Assembly: GCF_000699505.1 (NCBI RefSeq)
Contig: NZ_CP007490.1
Span: forward strand, 992,001 to 1,056,000
DNA length: 64,000 nucleotides
Source: Rhodoluna lacicola
Lineage (GTDB): Bacteria; Actinomycetota; Actinomycetes; Actinomycetales; Microbacteriaceae
Direction of reading: 5' to 3'
Under the pieces are notes generated by a model, which saw only the letters and a list, made by a program, of their open reading frames with translations, was not told where the DNA came from and did no database searches. The position numbers and the translations under genes were made by a program. This document shows, piece after piece, positions 1-7,560 of the stretch (the stretch's first letter is position 1; each line of letters starts with the position of its first letter).

Positions 1-128
1 ATTACAGAAATGCCGATCAGGCGAATAACGTAAAAACTTGGCTTCTTGTGAAGTAGTCCAGCGTTTCTAACGCGGTTCAAGATTTCAGTGAATTGAGAGA
101 CCGTCTGTCGGCCGACTAAAACGGTCAT
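1..128 (-). CDS. N-terminal fragment of a probable fatty-acid (acyl-CoA) desaturase
   Basis: Only the first 42 codons lie in the window; the gene runs off the left edge. It starts at an ATG at 128, nine bases after the stop of the DUF1801 gene. The visible start includes VSQFTEILNRVRNAGLL followed by a Lys-rich turn and a hydrophobic stretch. This resembles the N-terminus of actinobacterial membrane desaturases, where a 'FTEL..+VR.AGLL+++' segment precedes the first membrane helix. The diagnostic histidine boxes would lie outside the window, so the assignment rests on the N-terminus alone. It may be the last gene of the operon formed by the three genes above it. Confidence 0.55.
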   Translation of the reverse strand, partial: MTVLVGRQTVSQFTEILNRVRNAGLLHKKPSFYVIRLIGISV

Positions 129-137
129 GTCCTAAGA

Positions 138-563
138 CTACGGGCCAAAGAGGTAAATACCCTGTGGATTGGCTGTAAATGACCTATTTGGTCTTTTCTT
201 TCCATAACCCTCGGAAATTTGCTTGAGTCGGTGTGCAACCAAGAGCTTGATGATCTTTTTGGTGAGCGGTTTTTCATTGGTGAAATGGAGCGCACTCAGG
301 GTTTGCGAGTAGTTAGCCAAATCGGACTTCAATGCTCCAAGAGTTGTGCCAGAGAACGGGTAATAACTGCAGAAATTTTTGTTGGCAGCAAAACCGCCAA
401 CTACCCCACCGGGCACCTTGAAGCAAGGCAGCCCATAACTGATTGCCTCTTCGGCATCGGGCAGCAGCCTGCGCATTTCTTGGCGGACTTCCTCTAGTAG
501 CTTGCGCTGCTCTGGCGAAACTGTTTTTAGGTAATCGTCAATAACCGTCAAAGCTATTGCCAC
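138..563 (-). CDS. DUF1801 / YdhG-like protein
   Basis: A 141-residue protein with the DUF1801 (PF08818) pattern: an N-terminal helix around VIDDYLKTVSPEQR, then 'EEAISYGLPCFKV', and a central 'FAANKNFCSYYPFSG' segment matching the conserved region around the conserved Tyr/Phe. Members include Bacillus FrataxinLike/Fra (YdhG), proposed as an iron chaperone, but most are uncharacterised. The start at 563 lies inside the 3' end of the small membrane-protein gene (10-base overlap), so translation is probably coupled. It is cotranscribed with an AHSA1-like gene, a pairing often seen in such small stress or detoxification operons. Substrate unknown. Confidence 0.75.
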   Translation of the reverse strand: MAIALTVIDDYLKTVSPEQRKLLEEVRQEMRRLLPDAEEAISYGLPCFKVPGGVVGGFAANKNFCSYYPFSGTTLGALKSDLANYSQTLSALHFTNEKPLTKKIIKLLVAHRLKQISEGYGKKRPNRSFTANPQGIYLFGP

Positions 564-778
564 CTAATCATCCCAATGACACCTGCGGTTGCATAGAAAA
601 ACTGCAAAAGTAAAATTCCTTTGTGCTTTCCCAAATAAGCCCAGATGCCAATCAACGCGGATGAGGTAAGTAGTAATCCAAAACCAAGGAACTCAAGACC
701 GGTATTGGATGCCACTAAAAGTGAGTAAATGATGGCCGTTGCTACGCCAAGCCATTCAAAAACCTTTTGAGTTTTCAC
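554..778 (-). CDS. small membrane protein, three hydrophobic segments
   Basis: 74 residues with hydrophobic stretches at about 9-27, 31-49 and 55-72, and a Lys-rich turn (GKHKG) between the second and third. The pattern is like one repeat of a PnuC or PQ-loop type fold, but no defining motif is visible. Its ATG overlaps the stop of the AHSA1-like gene (ATGA at 775-778) and its own 3' end overlaps the DUF1801 gene, so the three genes form one tightly coupled operon. Function not recognised. Confidence 0.6.
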   Translation of the reverse strand: MKTQKVFEWLGVATAIIYSLLVASNTGLEFLGFGLLLTSSALIGIWAYLGKHKGILLLQFFYATAGVIGMIRWQ

Positions 779-1242
779 CGGGCCAGAAAAATTTCCAGAT
801 TGTCGAAGTAACTCTGCATGCCTTCGCGAGAGGCATCGGCCTGCTCAGCCGGCATCTCGCCAAATTGGGTGAACTTTACCCAGGACCTGTTGCCGCGTTC
901 TTCAAAATCAACCACGATTAGGTGTGCGGGTGCGTTGTCATCGCGAGCGAGGAACTCCTGTTCGTCTTGACTATAAGAAAGCGTGTGCACCATTTTCTTT
1001 TTTGGTTCAAACTCGCTGTAGCGGCCCCAGAAATACGCGTTGAACCCGTTTGCGCTCACGTCAACTGCAACTGCCCAGCGCCCACCAACTTGATTTTCAG
1101 TGGTGACAGAGCCAGGAACCACAGTCAGCATGGTTGGGCTGTACCAGCTTTCAAGCGCCTGGGGTGATGTCCAGGCGTTCCAAAGCTCATCGATGCTGGC
1201 ATCAAACTCTCGCTCGACAAAATAAAGTTCGTTGTGTTCCAC
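775..1242 (-). CDS. SRPBCC / AHSA1-family protein
   Basis: 155 residues with the activator-of-Hsp90-ATPase-homologue (AHSA1, PF08327) signature: 'REFDASIDELWNAWTSP' at the N-terminus, 'ESWYSP', the central 'GGRWAVAVDVSANG' strand pair, 'VVDFEERGNRSWVKFTQ', and a C-terminal helix 'EGMQSYFDNLEIFL'. These helix-grip proteins bind small hydrophobic ligands or partners; the ligand here is unknown. It is the first gene of a three- or four-gene operon with a small membrane protein and DUF1801. The gap to ychF is only ten bases, so ychF and this operon may be cotranscribed. Confidence 0.8.
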   Translation of the reverse strand: MEHNELYFVEREFDASIDELWNAWTSPQALESWYSPTMLTVVPGSVTTENQVGGRWAVAVDVSANGFNAYFWGRYSEFEPKKKMVHTLSYSQDEQEFLARDDNAPAHLIVVDFEERGNRSWVKFTQFGEMPAEQADASREGMQSYFDNLEIFLAR

Positions 1243-1252
1243 TTTTCTTTCC

Positions 1253-2326
1253 TTAGACGTTGAAACGGAATTCGACTACGTCTCCATCTTTCATCACGTA
1301 GTCCTTGCCTTCCATGCGCACCTTTCCGGCTGCCTTAGCATCGGCCATGTTTCCCGCCGCCATCAGGTCGTCAAACGAAACAATCTCGGCCTTGATGAAT
1401 CCGCGCTGGAAATCGGTGTGAATTACGCCAGCTGCCTGTGGTGCGGTCCAGCCCTTGTGGATGGTCCAAGCCCTAGCCTCTTTGGGACCAACGGTTAGAT
1501 AGGTTTGCAAACCAAGGGTGTCAAAACCGATTCGAGCCAGTTGGTCCAAACCAGATTCGTCCTGACCAAGAGATGCCAGAAGTTCATTTGCCTCTTCGGC
1601 AGAAAGATCAATCAGCTCTGACTCAACTTTGGCATCAAGGAAAACCGCCTCGGCCGGAGCTACCAAGTCAGCCAGGGCTTTCTTCTTTGCGGCATCGGTC
1701 AAGATTGATTCGTCAACGTTGAAAACGTAAATGATTGGCTTGGCAGTTAGCAGACCCAGTTCCTTGATTGGGGTTAGGTCAACATCGGATGAAGAGATTG
1801 GCTTGCCGCCATTTAATACGGCGAGCGCGGCATCAATAGTTTCTAGCGCAGCCGGTTCCATTTTCTTGCCCTTGACCTCTTTTTCAATGCGCGGGCGCGC
1901 CTTTTCAAGGGTTTCCATGTCAGCAAGGATTAGCTCGGTGTTGATGGTCTCTATGTCACTCGCGGCATCTACCTTGCCGTCAACGTGCACTACGTCACTG
2001 TCAACAAAACCGCGCACGACCTGAGCGATTGCGTCTGCCTCGCGAATGTTGGCTAGGAACTTGTTGCCAAGGCCTTCACCAACGGATGCACCGCGCACGA
2101 TTCCGGCAATGTCAACGAATGACACCGGGGCCGGAAGGATGCGCTCAGAACCGTATAGATCAGCAAGTTTTTGCAGACGAGGATCTGGAAGGTTCACCAC
2201 GCCAACATTTGGTTCGATAGTCGCAAACGGGTAGTTCGCCGCTAGAACGTTGTTTTTGGTGAGTGCATTAAAGAGGGTCGACTTACCTACGTTAGGTAGT
2301 CCCACGATTCCGATTGTTAGAGCCAC
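1253..2326 (-). CDS. ychF: redox-regulated ribosome-binding ATPase YchF (OBG family)
   Basis: 357 residues from a GTG start at 2326. The N-terminus reads [15 protein letters not shown] (Walker A), followed by the YchF-specific '[12 protein letters not shown]' switch region, '[10 protein letters not shown]', a coiled-coil insertion rich in Lys/Glu around residues 140-180, and the C-terminal TGS domain. YchF prefers ATP over GTP, binds 70S ribosomes and is conserved in almost all bacteria. The reading frame stays open to 2692, but that extension has no family similarity and crosses the exonuclease gene. The start is fixed by homology and by a -10 hexamer TAGACT (2340-2335) eight bases upstream, which suggests a leaderless mRNA. 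Confidence 0.95.
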   Translation of the reverse strand: MALTIGIVGLPNVGKSTLFNALTKNNVLAANYPFATIEPNVGVVNLPDPRLQKLADLYGSERILPAPVSFVDIAGIVRGASVGEGLGNKFLANIREADAIAQVVRGFVDSDVVHVDGKVDAASDIETINTELILADMETLEKARPRIEKEVKGKKMEPAALETIDAALAVLNGGKPISSSDVDLTPIKELGLLTAKPIIYVFNVDESILTDAAKKKALADLVAPAEAVFLDAKVESELIDLSAEEANELLASLGQDESGLDQLARIGFDTLGLQTYLTVGPKEARAWTIHKGWTAPQAAGVIHTDFQRGFIKAEIVSFDDLMAAGNMADAKAAGKVRMEGKDYVMKDGDVVEFRFNV

Positions 2327-2334
2327 GAGGGTCA

Positions 2335-2344
2335 AGTCTAGACT
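2335..2344. promoter_or_regulatory. palindromic -10 box shared by two divergent leaderless genes
   Basis: The bases 2335-2344 read AGTCTAGACT, a perfect 10-bp palindrome. On the plus strand it provides TAGACT (2339-2344) six bases before the exonuclease GTG at 2351. On the minus strand it provides TAGACT (2340-2335) eight bases before the ychF GTG at 2326. The two start codons are separated by only 24 bases, with no Shine-Dalgarno site for either. Symmetric -10 elements are known to support divergent transcription; that this one does is inference. Confidence 0.65.
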
Positions 2345-2350
2345 GGGCGC

Positions 2351-2932
2351 GTGCCCATTGACTTCACCGCTATCGACTTTGAGACCGCTAACGGCTCTCC
2401 GGCTAGTCCCTGCGCAGTTGGGCTGGTGCGGGTTCGCGATGGCAAGATTGCTGAAAGCTTGGCCTTTCTCATTCAGCCACCGGTTCCTCACGATTGGTTT
2501 CACGCCGGCAACATCAAGGTGCATGGCATTCGCCCCAGCGATGTGGATGGTGCTGCAACTGCCGCCGAGGCGCTTGCTTTGATGCTGGGCTTTATTGGCG
2601 CCGATACTTTGATTGCGCACAATGCCCCTTTCGACATGGGGGTACTGCGTTCCACCGCGGCGCACATCGGTGTGGACTTGCCAGCGCTGCAATACGCCTG
2701 CTCGCTGGCGATTTCGCGTAAAACCTACAACCTAGAGTCGTACCGCTTGAACTCGGTGGCTTACGCGGTTGGTCACGAGGAGTTCAATCACCATGACGCA
2801 CTTGCCGATAGCGATGCTTGCGCGCGAATCATATTGCATGCCGCCGATCGCCACGGGGCCGATGATTTGGACGAGCTGCTAAAAGCCACCAAGCAAAAGC
2901 TCAAGCCACTGATTCAAGTGCAAGTGGCATAA
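2351..2932 (+). CDS. DnaQ-like 3'-5' exonuclease (DEDDh family)
   Basis: 193 residues from a GTG start. ExoI is visible as 'TAIDFETAN' near residue 8, ExoII as 'IAHNAPFDMGVL' near residue 90, and ExoIII as 'FNHHDALADSDACA' near residue 147, giving the complete DEDDh set of metal-binding and catalytic residues. The short length and the lack of extra domains match the single-domain exonucleases common in Actinobacteria rather than DNA polymerase III epsilon. The substrate (DNA proofreading, repair or RNA trimming) cannot be told from sequence. It is transcribed divergently from ychF through a shared palindromic -10 box, and the mRNA is probably leaderless. Confidence 0.9.
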   Translation: MPIDFTAIDFETANGSPASPCAVGLVRVRDGKIAESLAFLIQPPVPHDWFHAGNIKVHGIRPSDVDGAATAAEALALMLGFIGADTLIAHNAPFDMGVLRSTAAHIGVDLPALQYACSLAISRKTYNLESYRLNSVAYAVGHEEFNHHDALADSDACARIILHAADRHGADDLDELLKATKQKLKPLIQVQVA

Positions 2933-2967
2933 CCTAAAAAGTCAGTGGCCAGTGGGATACTCGGCTC

Positions 2968-4104
2968 ATGGAAACTTTTGCTTTGATAGCTGCCGGACTT
3001 GGCATTGGCCTACTGCTTGGAGCTGTGCTGGGTTATTTCATCGCCGACTCTCGTGCCAGAGCTCGGGCGGCAATTGAAATGCAGAATTTTGTGCAGCAGC
3101 AAACTGCCCAAGCCAGTGACAAAGCTGGTCAAGAGAATAAATTGCTTGAGGCAATCGCCCCGGTGCGTTTCCACCTTGAGCAAATGCAGCAGGTGGTCAC
3201 TCGCCTAGAGAAAGATCGCACAGAGCAATTTGGCACCATTCAGGAGCAACTCAAGAACGCCATTGATTCTGACGCGGCGCTGCGAAAACAAACCCAAGCG
3301 TTATCTCAGGCGCTCTCGTCAAATAACATTCGCGGCGTCTGGGGTGAGACCCAGTTGCGAAAGCTGGTGGAACTTGCCGGACTCATCAAGCACGCCGATT
3401 TTAGTGAGCAGGCCAGTTTCAGCACCGATACCGGTTCCGGCCGTGCCGATATGGTGATTAATCTTCCGGGTGGAAAGTCATTGGCAATTGACTCCAAGGT
3501 GCCTTTTAACTCCTATCAAGAAGCATCCACAATTTCAGATTTGGCGAGCGGCGAAGAACTAGCCCGCCGCAACCGCCTAATTGAAGAGCACGTCAAGGCG
3601 GTCAAGGGTCACGTAGATGCGCTGTCATCAAAGTCCTACTGGACCGGGCTAAATGCTTCGCCAGATTTTGTGATTGCCTTCGTGCCCAGCGAATCGCTTT
3701 TGTCAGCAGCTTTAGATGCCGATCCTGCTTTGCTGGAATATGCCTTCAAGAAAAACGTGGCACTGGCCTCGCCGGTAAGCCTTTTCTCAGTGCTGAAGAC
3801 CATCAACTACATCTGGCGTCAAAACGTCGACGAGACCCAGGTGCGCACCATGATCAAGTTGGGCAAAGAGCTTTACGAACGAGTTGGCAAGGTGGCAGAG
3901 CACGCAGACAAGCTTGGCCGCTCAATTACAGCCACCGTAAAGGACTTCAACACCTTTGTTTCCAGCCTTGAGAGCCGGGTCTTGGTCACCGCCCGAAAAC
4001 TCAATGATTTAGATGAAAATGCCCTTGGAACAGATGAAATTCAGTCCCCTAAAGAGTTGGATTCCGCGCCACAGAGCCTGACCGCTAGCGAGCTTACAAA
4101 GTAG
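2968..4104 (+). CDS. rmuC: DNA recombination protein RmuC
   Basis: 378 residues with one N-terminal membrane helix (about 3-25), a coiled-coil region (about 30-115) and the RmuC domain (about 120-330) containing 'NNIRGVWGETQLRKLVELAG', 'ADMVINLPGGKSLAIDSKVP' and 'TPDFVIAFVPSESLL'-like elements. The RmuC domain belongs to the PD-(D/E)xK nuclease superfamily; here the D-SK motif (IDSKVPF) is intact. In E. coli RmuC limits DNA inversions at inverted repeats and restricts DNA uptake. A -10-like GATACT lies at 2956-2961, six bases before the ATG, so the message is probably leaderless. It follows the exonuclease gene by 35 bases. Confidence 0.92.
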   Translation: METFALIAAGLGIGLLLGAVLGYFIADSRARARAAIEMQNFVQQQTAQASDKAGQENKLLEAIAPVRFHLEQMQQVVTRLEKDRTEQFGTIQEQLKNAIDSDAALRKQTQALSQALSSNNIRGVWGETQLRKLVELAGLIKHADFSEQASFSTDTGSGRADMVINLPGGKSLAIDSKVPFNSYQEASTISDLASGEELARRNRLIEEHVKAVKGHVDALSSKSYWTGLNASPDFVIAFVPSESLLSAALDADPALLEYAFKKNVALASPVSLFSVLKTINYIWRQNVDETQVRTMIKLGKELYERVGKVAEHADKLGRSITATVKDFNTFVSSLESRVLVTARKLNDLDENALGTDEIQSPKELDSAPQSLTASELTK

Positions 4105-4112
4105 CCTTTAGG

Positions 4113-4118
4113 TATACT
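4113..4118 (+). promoter_or_regulatory. -10 box of the PfkB-family kinase gene
   Basis: TATACT at 4113-4118 is a near-consensus -10 hexamer; the expected start point is about 4125, giving a leader of about 50 bases. Unlike most first genes here, this one has a canonical Shine-Dalgarno site (AGGAG at 4165-4169) before the ATG at 4177. No convincing -35 hexamer is seen at 17-base spacing. Confidence 0.6.
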
Positions 4119-4176
4119 CTTTTTCAGCGCGCGACGATGAAGTTGGCCTAAATCCCATTCAATTAGGAGCCCCTTC

Positions 4177-5193
4177 ATGTCAAGCAAGTCACCGGTAGTC
4201 ACGCTGACTCCTGCACCAACCCTTGACCGTACCTACTATGTTCACGACCTTGTAGAAGGTGGAGTGAACCGTGCAGATGGGGTTGCCGAGGAACTTGCCG
4301 GCAAAGGCATCAACGTAACCAAGGGTCTCAACCTGGTGGGCATTTCGGCCCCCGGCGTTGTTCCGATTGGCGATTCAGACCCAAGCGTTTTGAAGCGCAC
4401 TGGCCACTCAGAATCTTTAGTGCCACTTTGGGTAGATGGCACCCTGCGTGTTTCAACCACAATGGTTATCAAAGACGGTCCAACCACCAAGGTGAACGAA
4501 GCCCCTCGCCCACTGAGCGCCGAGGACTGGAAATCAGTTATCGACCTCACGGTCAAAACTGTCAAAGAGAATGACGCCAAGTGGTTAGTCATCGCCGGCG
4601 CACTGCCAATTGATAAATCAACTGGAAAATTTGTTGACCTTCAGCCAATTTTTGATGCCACCAAAGCCCTTGGTTGCCGCGTAGCTCTTGACACCTCAGG
4701 TGAAGCGCTGAGCTACTGGGCTAAGCAGGGTGCGGCAAGCATTATGAAGCCAAACGCAGAGGAACTTGCCTCGGCAGTTGGTCGCTCGCTTCTTACTAAC
4801 GGTGATGTTATCGATGCGGCCCGCGAACTTTGCGCAAACGGCGTGGAGTGTGTCTTGGCCAGCCTGGGTGCCGACGGCATGATCGCGGTGACGCACAATC
4901 ACTCTTGGCATGCCAAGACTTCAAAAATTAAGGTAATCAACACAGTTGGTGCCGGTGATGCAACACTTGCAGGTTTCTTGTCAGCCGTTGCGGGAGACAC
5001 TCAACCGGAGGCCGAAGAGCAATCAGGTGTTGGCTTTGACGTTGCCAAGGGTGTTTGCGCCGCGGTTCAATGGGGTGCGGTTGCAGTTCAGCAACCAACA
5101 TCTGGTCTTCAAAACCTAGACGGCATGCCAGAGGTTTTCCTGATTGAAAACCCTGACCGCGCAATTCCGCTGGCCGAACCAGCACGCGTCTAG
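4177..5193 (+). CDS. PfkB-family hexose-phosphate kinase (1-phosphofructokinase type)
   Basis: 338 residues of the ribokinase/PfkB superfamily, 1-phosphofructokinase/tagatose-6-phosphate kinase branch. The N-terminus has TLTPAPTLDRTYYV, the glycine-rich 'LAGKGINVTKGLNL' substrate loop follows near residue 45, and the C-terminal catalytic motif 'NTVGAGDATLAGFL' gives the general-base Asp and anion hole near residue 260. No fructose PTS genes are adjacent; the neighbours are glpX and class II aldolase. A role as the working 6-phosphofructokinase is therefore plausible, but this is inference from context. Start ATG with AGGAG seven bases upstream. Confidence 0.85.
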   Translation: MSSKSPVVTLTPAPTLDRTYYVHDLVEGGVNRADGVAEELAGKGINVTKGLNLVGISAPGVVPIGDSDPSVLKRTGHSESLVPLWVDGTLRVSTTMVIKDGPTTKVNEAPRPLSAEDWKSVIDLTVKTVKENDAKWLVIAGALPIDKSTGKFVDLQPIFDATKALGCRVALDTSGEALSYWAKQGAASIMKPNAEELASAVGRSLLTNGDVIDAARELCANGVECVLASLGADGMIAVTHNHSWHAKTSKIKVINTVGAGDATLAGFLSAVAGDTQPEAEEQSGVGFDVAKGVCAAVQWGAVAVQQPTSGLQNLDGMPEVFLIENPDRAIPLAEPARV

Positions 5194-5224
5194 ATTCCTA
5201 GATTCTTAGGTCTCAGTTCCTAAG

Positions 5225-6178
5225 TCAGTGCTTAGGAACGCGAACGTCAACGACTAGACCTTCGCCGATGTTGCTGTCCAAGACTAAGCTTTGAATTTCT
5301 AAATCATCTTCATTTTCGCGAACACCATTGGCCAAAATTCCGTCGGTGATTCCTGTGAGAACAAAAATAAATCGCTCACCCGAAACAAGTTCCTCAAGTT
5401 CAAACTTGCGCTCGATGTCATAATTTGCCGCCAGAGCACGCTCAATTTGATCCGGGTCTTGCGGAGCAAATCTAGTTTGCATGAAGCCACCAAGAATTTG
5501 AATGGCAACCGCTGTGGCCACGCCCTCTGGCGAGCCGCCAAGGCCCAGCAGCAGATCAACTCCGGTGCCGGGTACGGCAGCGGCAACAGCCATGGCAATG
5601 TCACCCTCGTCAAAACTCACCCAGGTTGCACCGGTAGCTTCAACCTCTTTGATCAAGTCAAAGTTTCGCTCTTTGTTGATCACGGCAACACGAATATCGG
5701 TGACCGGTTTTTCCAGCGCAGTTGCAAGACGGTTGATGTTTTCTGTGGCTGATAAATCAAGATCCAAGACGCCGCGGCCCGCGCTGCCACTTACGATCTT
5801 CTGCATGAAGTAAACCTCTTTGGCCTCAAGCATCGCTCCGCGCTCGGCCGCTGCCATTACCGCCACAGCGCCGGGTGTACCAGCTGCTGCCAAAGCTGTG
5901 CCGTCCACCGGGTCAACCGCAATATCCCACTCAACGGGTTGGCCACCACCAATTAGCTCCCCGTTGAACAGCATGGGCGCCTCGTCTTTTTCACCCTCAC
6001 CGATTACGACGATGCCGCCAAAATCTGCTCCCCTGAGTGCCTCGCGCATGGCATCAACTGCAGCCCCATCCACGGCAAGTTTGTCTTCGGCGCCAACCAA
6101 GTGCCAACAGCCTGCAGTTGCCGCAACTGTCGCAGAGAGAATATCCATGGTTGGACGATTGGCGTTGTGCAGGGGCAT
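5225..6178 (-). CDS. glpX: class II fructose-1,6-bisphosphatase GlpX
   Basis: 317 residues. The lithium-sensitive phosphatase motifs are present: 'VIGEGEKDEAPM' early and 'WDIAVDPVDGTAL' near residue 75, providing the metal-binding Asp/Glu residues. GlpX is the main gluconeogenic fructose-1,6-bisphosphatase of Actinobacteria. The frame is open to a TTG at 6202, but the ATG at 6178 is preferred: it has an AGGAAAGG site a few bases upstream, and the protein then begins at the family's usual place. It is divergent from the aldolase gene fbaA and converges on the PfkB-type kinase, so three enzymes acting on fructose phosphates sit together. Confidence 0.92.
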   Translation of the reverse strand: MPLHNANRPTMDILSATVAATAGCWHLVGAEDKLAVDGAAVDAMREALRGADFGGIVVIGEGEKDEAPMLFNGELIGGGQPVEWDIAVDPVDGTALAAAGTPGAVAVMAAAERGAMLEAKEVYFMQKIVSGSAGRGVLDLDLSATENINRLATALEKPVTDIRVAVINKERNFDLIKEVEATGATWVSFDEGDIAMAVAAAVPGTGVDLLLGLGGSPEGVATAVAIQILGGFMQTRFAPQDPDQIERALAANYDIERKFELEELVSGERFIFVLTGITDGILANGVRENEDDLEIQSLVLDSNIGEGLVVDVRVPKH

Positions 6179-6220
6179 CCAGGCCTTTCCTGAAGCGAAC
6201 AAACCCGCTTCCTTGCTAAC

Positions 6221-6226
6221 ATCATA
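6221..6226 (-). promoter_or_regulatory. -10 box of glpX
   Basis: Read on the minus strand this is TATGAT, five of six matches to the -10 consensus. It lies 43 bases upstream of the chosen glpX ATG (6178) within the 80-base divergent region shared with the aldolase gene. The TTG at 6202 is inside the predicted leader, which supports the ATG. Confidence 0.5.
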
Positions 6227-6258
6227 GGTAATCCACCGACGGCCTTAGGAGATAAGCC

Positions 6259-7284
6259 ATGCCTGTTGCATCACCTGATCAATACCTAGAAATGCTTGAC
6301 CGCGCGAAGCAGCAGGGGTTTGCATATCCTGCAATCAACGTTTCAAGTTCACAAACGTTGAATGCGGCACTTGCCGGTCTTCAGGCTGCAGGTTCAGACG
6401 GAATCATTCAGGTAACCACCGGTGGTGGAGATTACTGGTCGGGTCCAACCGTCAAGAACATGGCAACGGGTGCTGCCGCAATGGCAGCGTTTGCTCGCGA
6501 GGTTGCCAAGAACTACGGCATCACAATTGCGCTACACACCGACCACTGCGCCAAAGATCAACTAGACAAGTTAGTTCGCCCGCTAATCGCAATTTCACAA
6601 GAGCGCGTCAAGGCAGGTCAGGACCCACTTTTCAACTCTCACATGTGGGATGGTTCAGCAGTACCGATGGCCGAGAACCTACAAATCGCGCAGGAAATGC
6701 TAAAGCTAACCAGCGGCATTGGTGCGGTTCTTGAAATTGAGGTTGGCGTAGTTGGCGGTGAAGAAGACGGCGTCGAAGGAGCGATCGACGAACACCTCTA
6801 CACCACCCCTGCTGACGGTCTAGCTACAGCCGAGGCACTTGGCCTTGGTGAAAACGGCCGCTACATGGTGGCGCTAACTTTTGGAAACGTGCACGGCGTA
6901 TACAAGCCAGGAAACGTGCACCTGCGTCCAGAGCTGCTAGGTGAAATTCAAGCTGCAGTTGGCGCAAAGTACGGCAAGGACAAGCCTTTCGACTTGGTCT
7001 TCCACGGTGGTTCTGGTTCTACTCCGGAAGAAATCTCTGAAGCAGTGCGTCACGGTGTGATCAAGATGAACATTGACACCGATCTTCAGTACGCATTCAC
7101 TCGCCCGATCGCTGATTGGATGATGAAGAACTACGACGGAGTCCTAAAGGTTGATGGTGAAGTAGGAAACAAAAAGGTTTATGACCCACGCGCCTGGGGC
7201 AAGGCGGCTGAAGCTGGCATGTCTGCACGCGTGGTTGAGGCAGCCCAAGAACTTGGCTCAGCCGGAAAGTCAATGAGTCTGTAA
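6259..7284 (+). CDS. fbaA: class II fructose-bisphosphate aldolase
   Basis: 341 residues, the usual length of the class IIA enzyme. The zinc-binding and catalytic 'ALHTDHCAKD' motif is near residue 95, 'EIEVGVVGGEEDGVEG' follows near 170, and 'VFHGGSGSTPEEI' plus 'KMNIDTDLQYAFT' form the phosphate-binding loop near 250-275. It interconverts fructose-1,6-bisphosphate with dihydroxyacetone phosphate and glyceraldehyde-3-phosphate in the cytoplasm. Start ATG with AGGAG at 6247-6251, seven bases upstream. Divergent from glpX, a typical arrangement for enzymes of the same reversible step set. Confidence 0.96.
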   Translation: MPVASPDQYLEMLDRAKQQGFAYPAINVSSSQTLNAALAGLQAAGSDGIIQVTTGGGDYWSGPTVKNMATGAAAMAAFAREVAKNYGITIALHTDHCAKDQLDKLVRPLIAISQERVKAGQDPLFNSHMWDGSAVPMAENLQIAQEMLKLTSGIGAVLEIEVGVVGGEEDGVEGAIDEHLYTTPADGLATAEALGLGENGRYMVALTFGNVHGVYKPGNVHLRPELLGEIQAAVGAKYGKDKPFDLVFHGGSGSTPEEISEAVRHGVIKMNIDTDLQYAFTRPIADWMMKNYDGVLKVDGEVGNKKVYDPRAWGKAAEAGMSARVVEAAQELGSAGKSMSL

Positions 7285-7310
7285 AGCAAAACCAAAAATA
7301 ATTTAGTCTC

Positions 7311-7520
7311 ATGACTGAGAGAAGCCCGTTGTATGACAACGGGCTTCCTCGTTTTAAAGGCGAATACCTAAACGGGGAAATGCACGGCTACTGGGAGTTC
7401 TATAGAAAAGACGGCAGCTTGATGCGCTCGGGGAATTTTATTTCAGGAAAACAAACCGGGATTTGGACGACTTACACTCGTGAAGGTCGCCCGCACAAGC
7501 AAACCGATTTCGGAAAATAA
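7311..7520 (+). CDS. small MORN-repeat-variant (YwqK-like) protein
   Basis: 69 residues containing two consecutive MORN-variant units: 'GEMHGYWEFYRKDGSLMRSG' and 'GKQTGIWTTYTREGRPHK'. Such repeats occur in YwqK-family antitoxin-like proteins and in short actinobacterial proteins of unknown function. No toxin partner is adjacent. A -10-like TAATTT lies at 7299-7304, six bases before the ATG, and there is no Shine-Dalgarno, so a leaderless message is likely. A short independent unit between fbaA and the convergent ispH. Confidence 0.75.
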   Translation: MTERSPLYDNGLPRFKGEYLNGEMHGYWEFYRKDGSLMRSGNFISGKQTGIWTTYTREGRPHKQTDFGK

Positions 7521-7560
7521 ATTTCAGTCAAGAAATTTAGAAAGTTCTAGAGAGCGCCTA

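Noticed and set aside
2327-2692. Longer ychF reading frame starting at 2692
   Set aside because: The extra 122 codons have no family similarity and are antisense to the exonuclease gene; the GTG at 2326 gives the exact family N-terminus.
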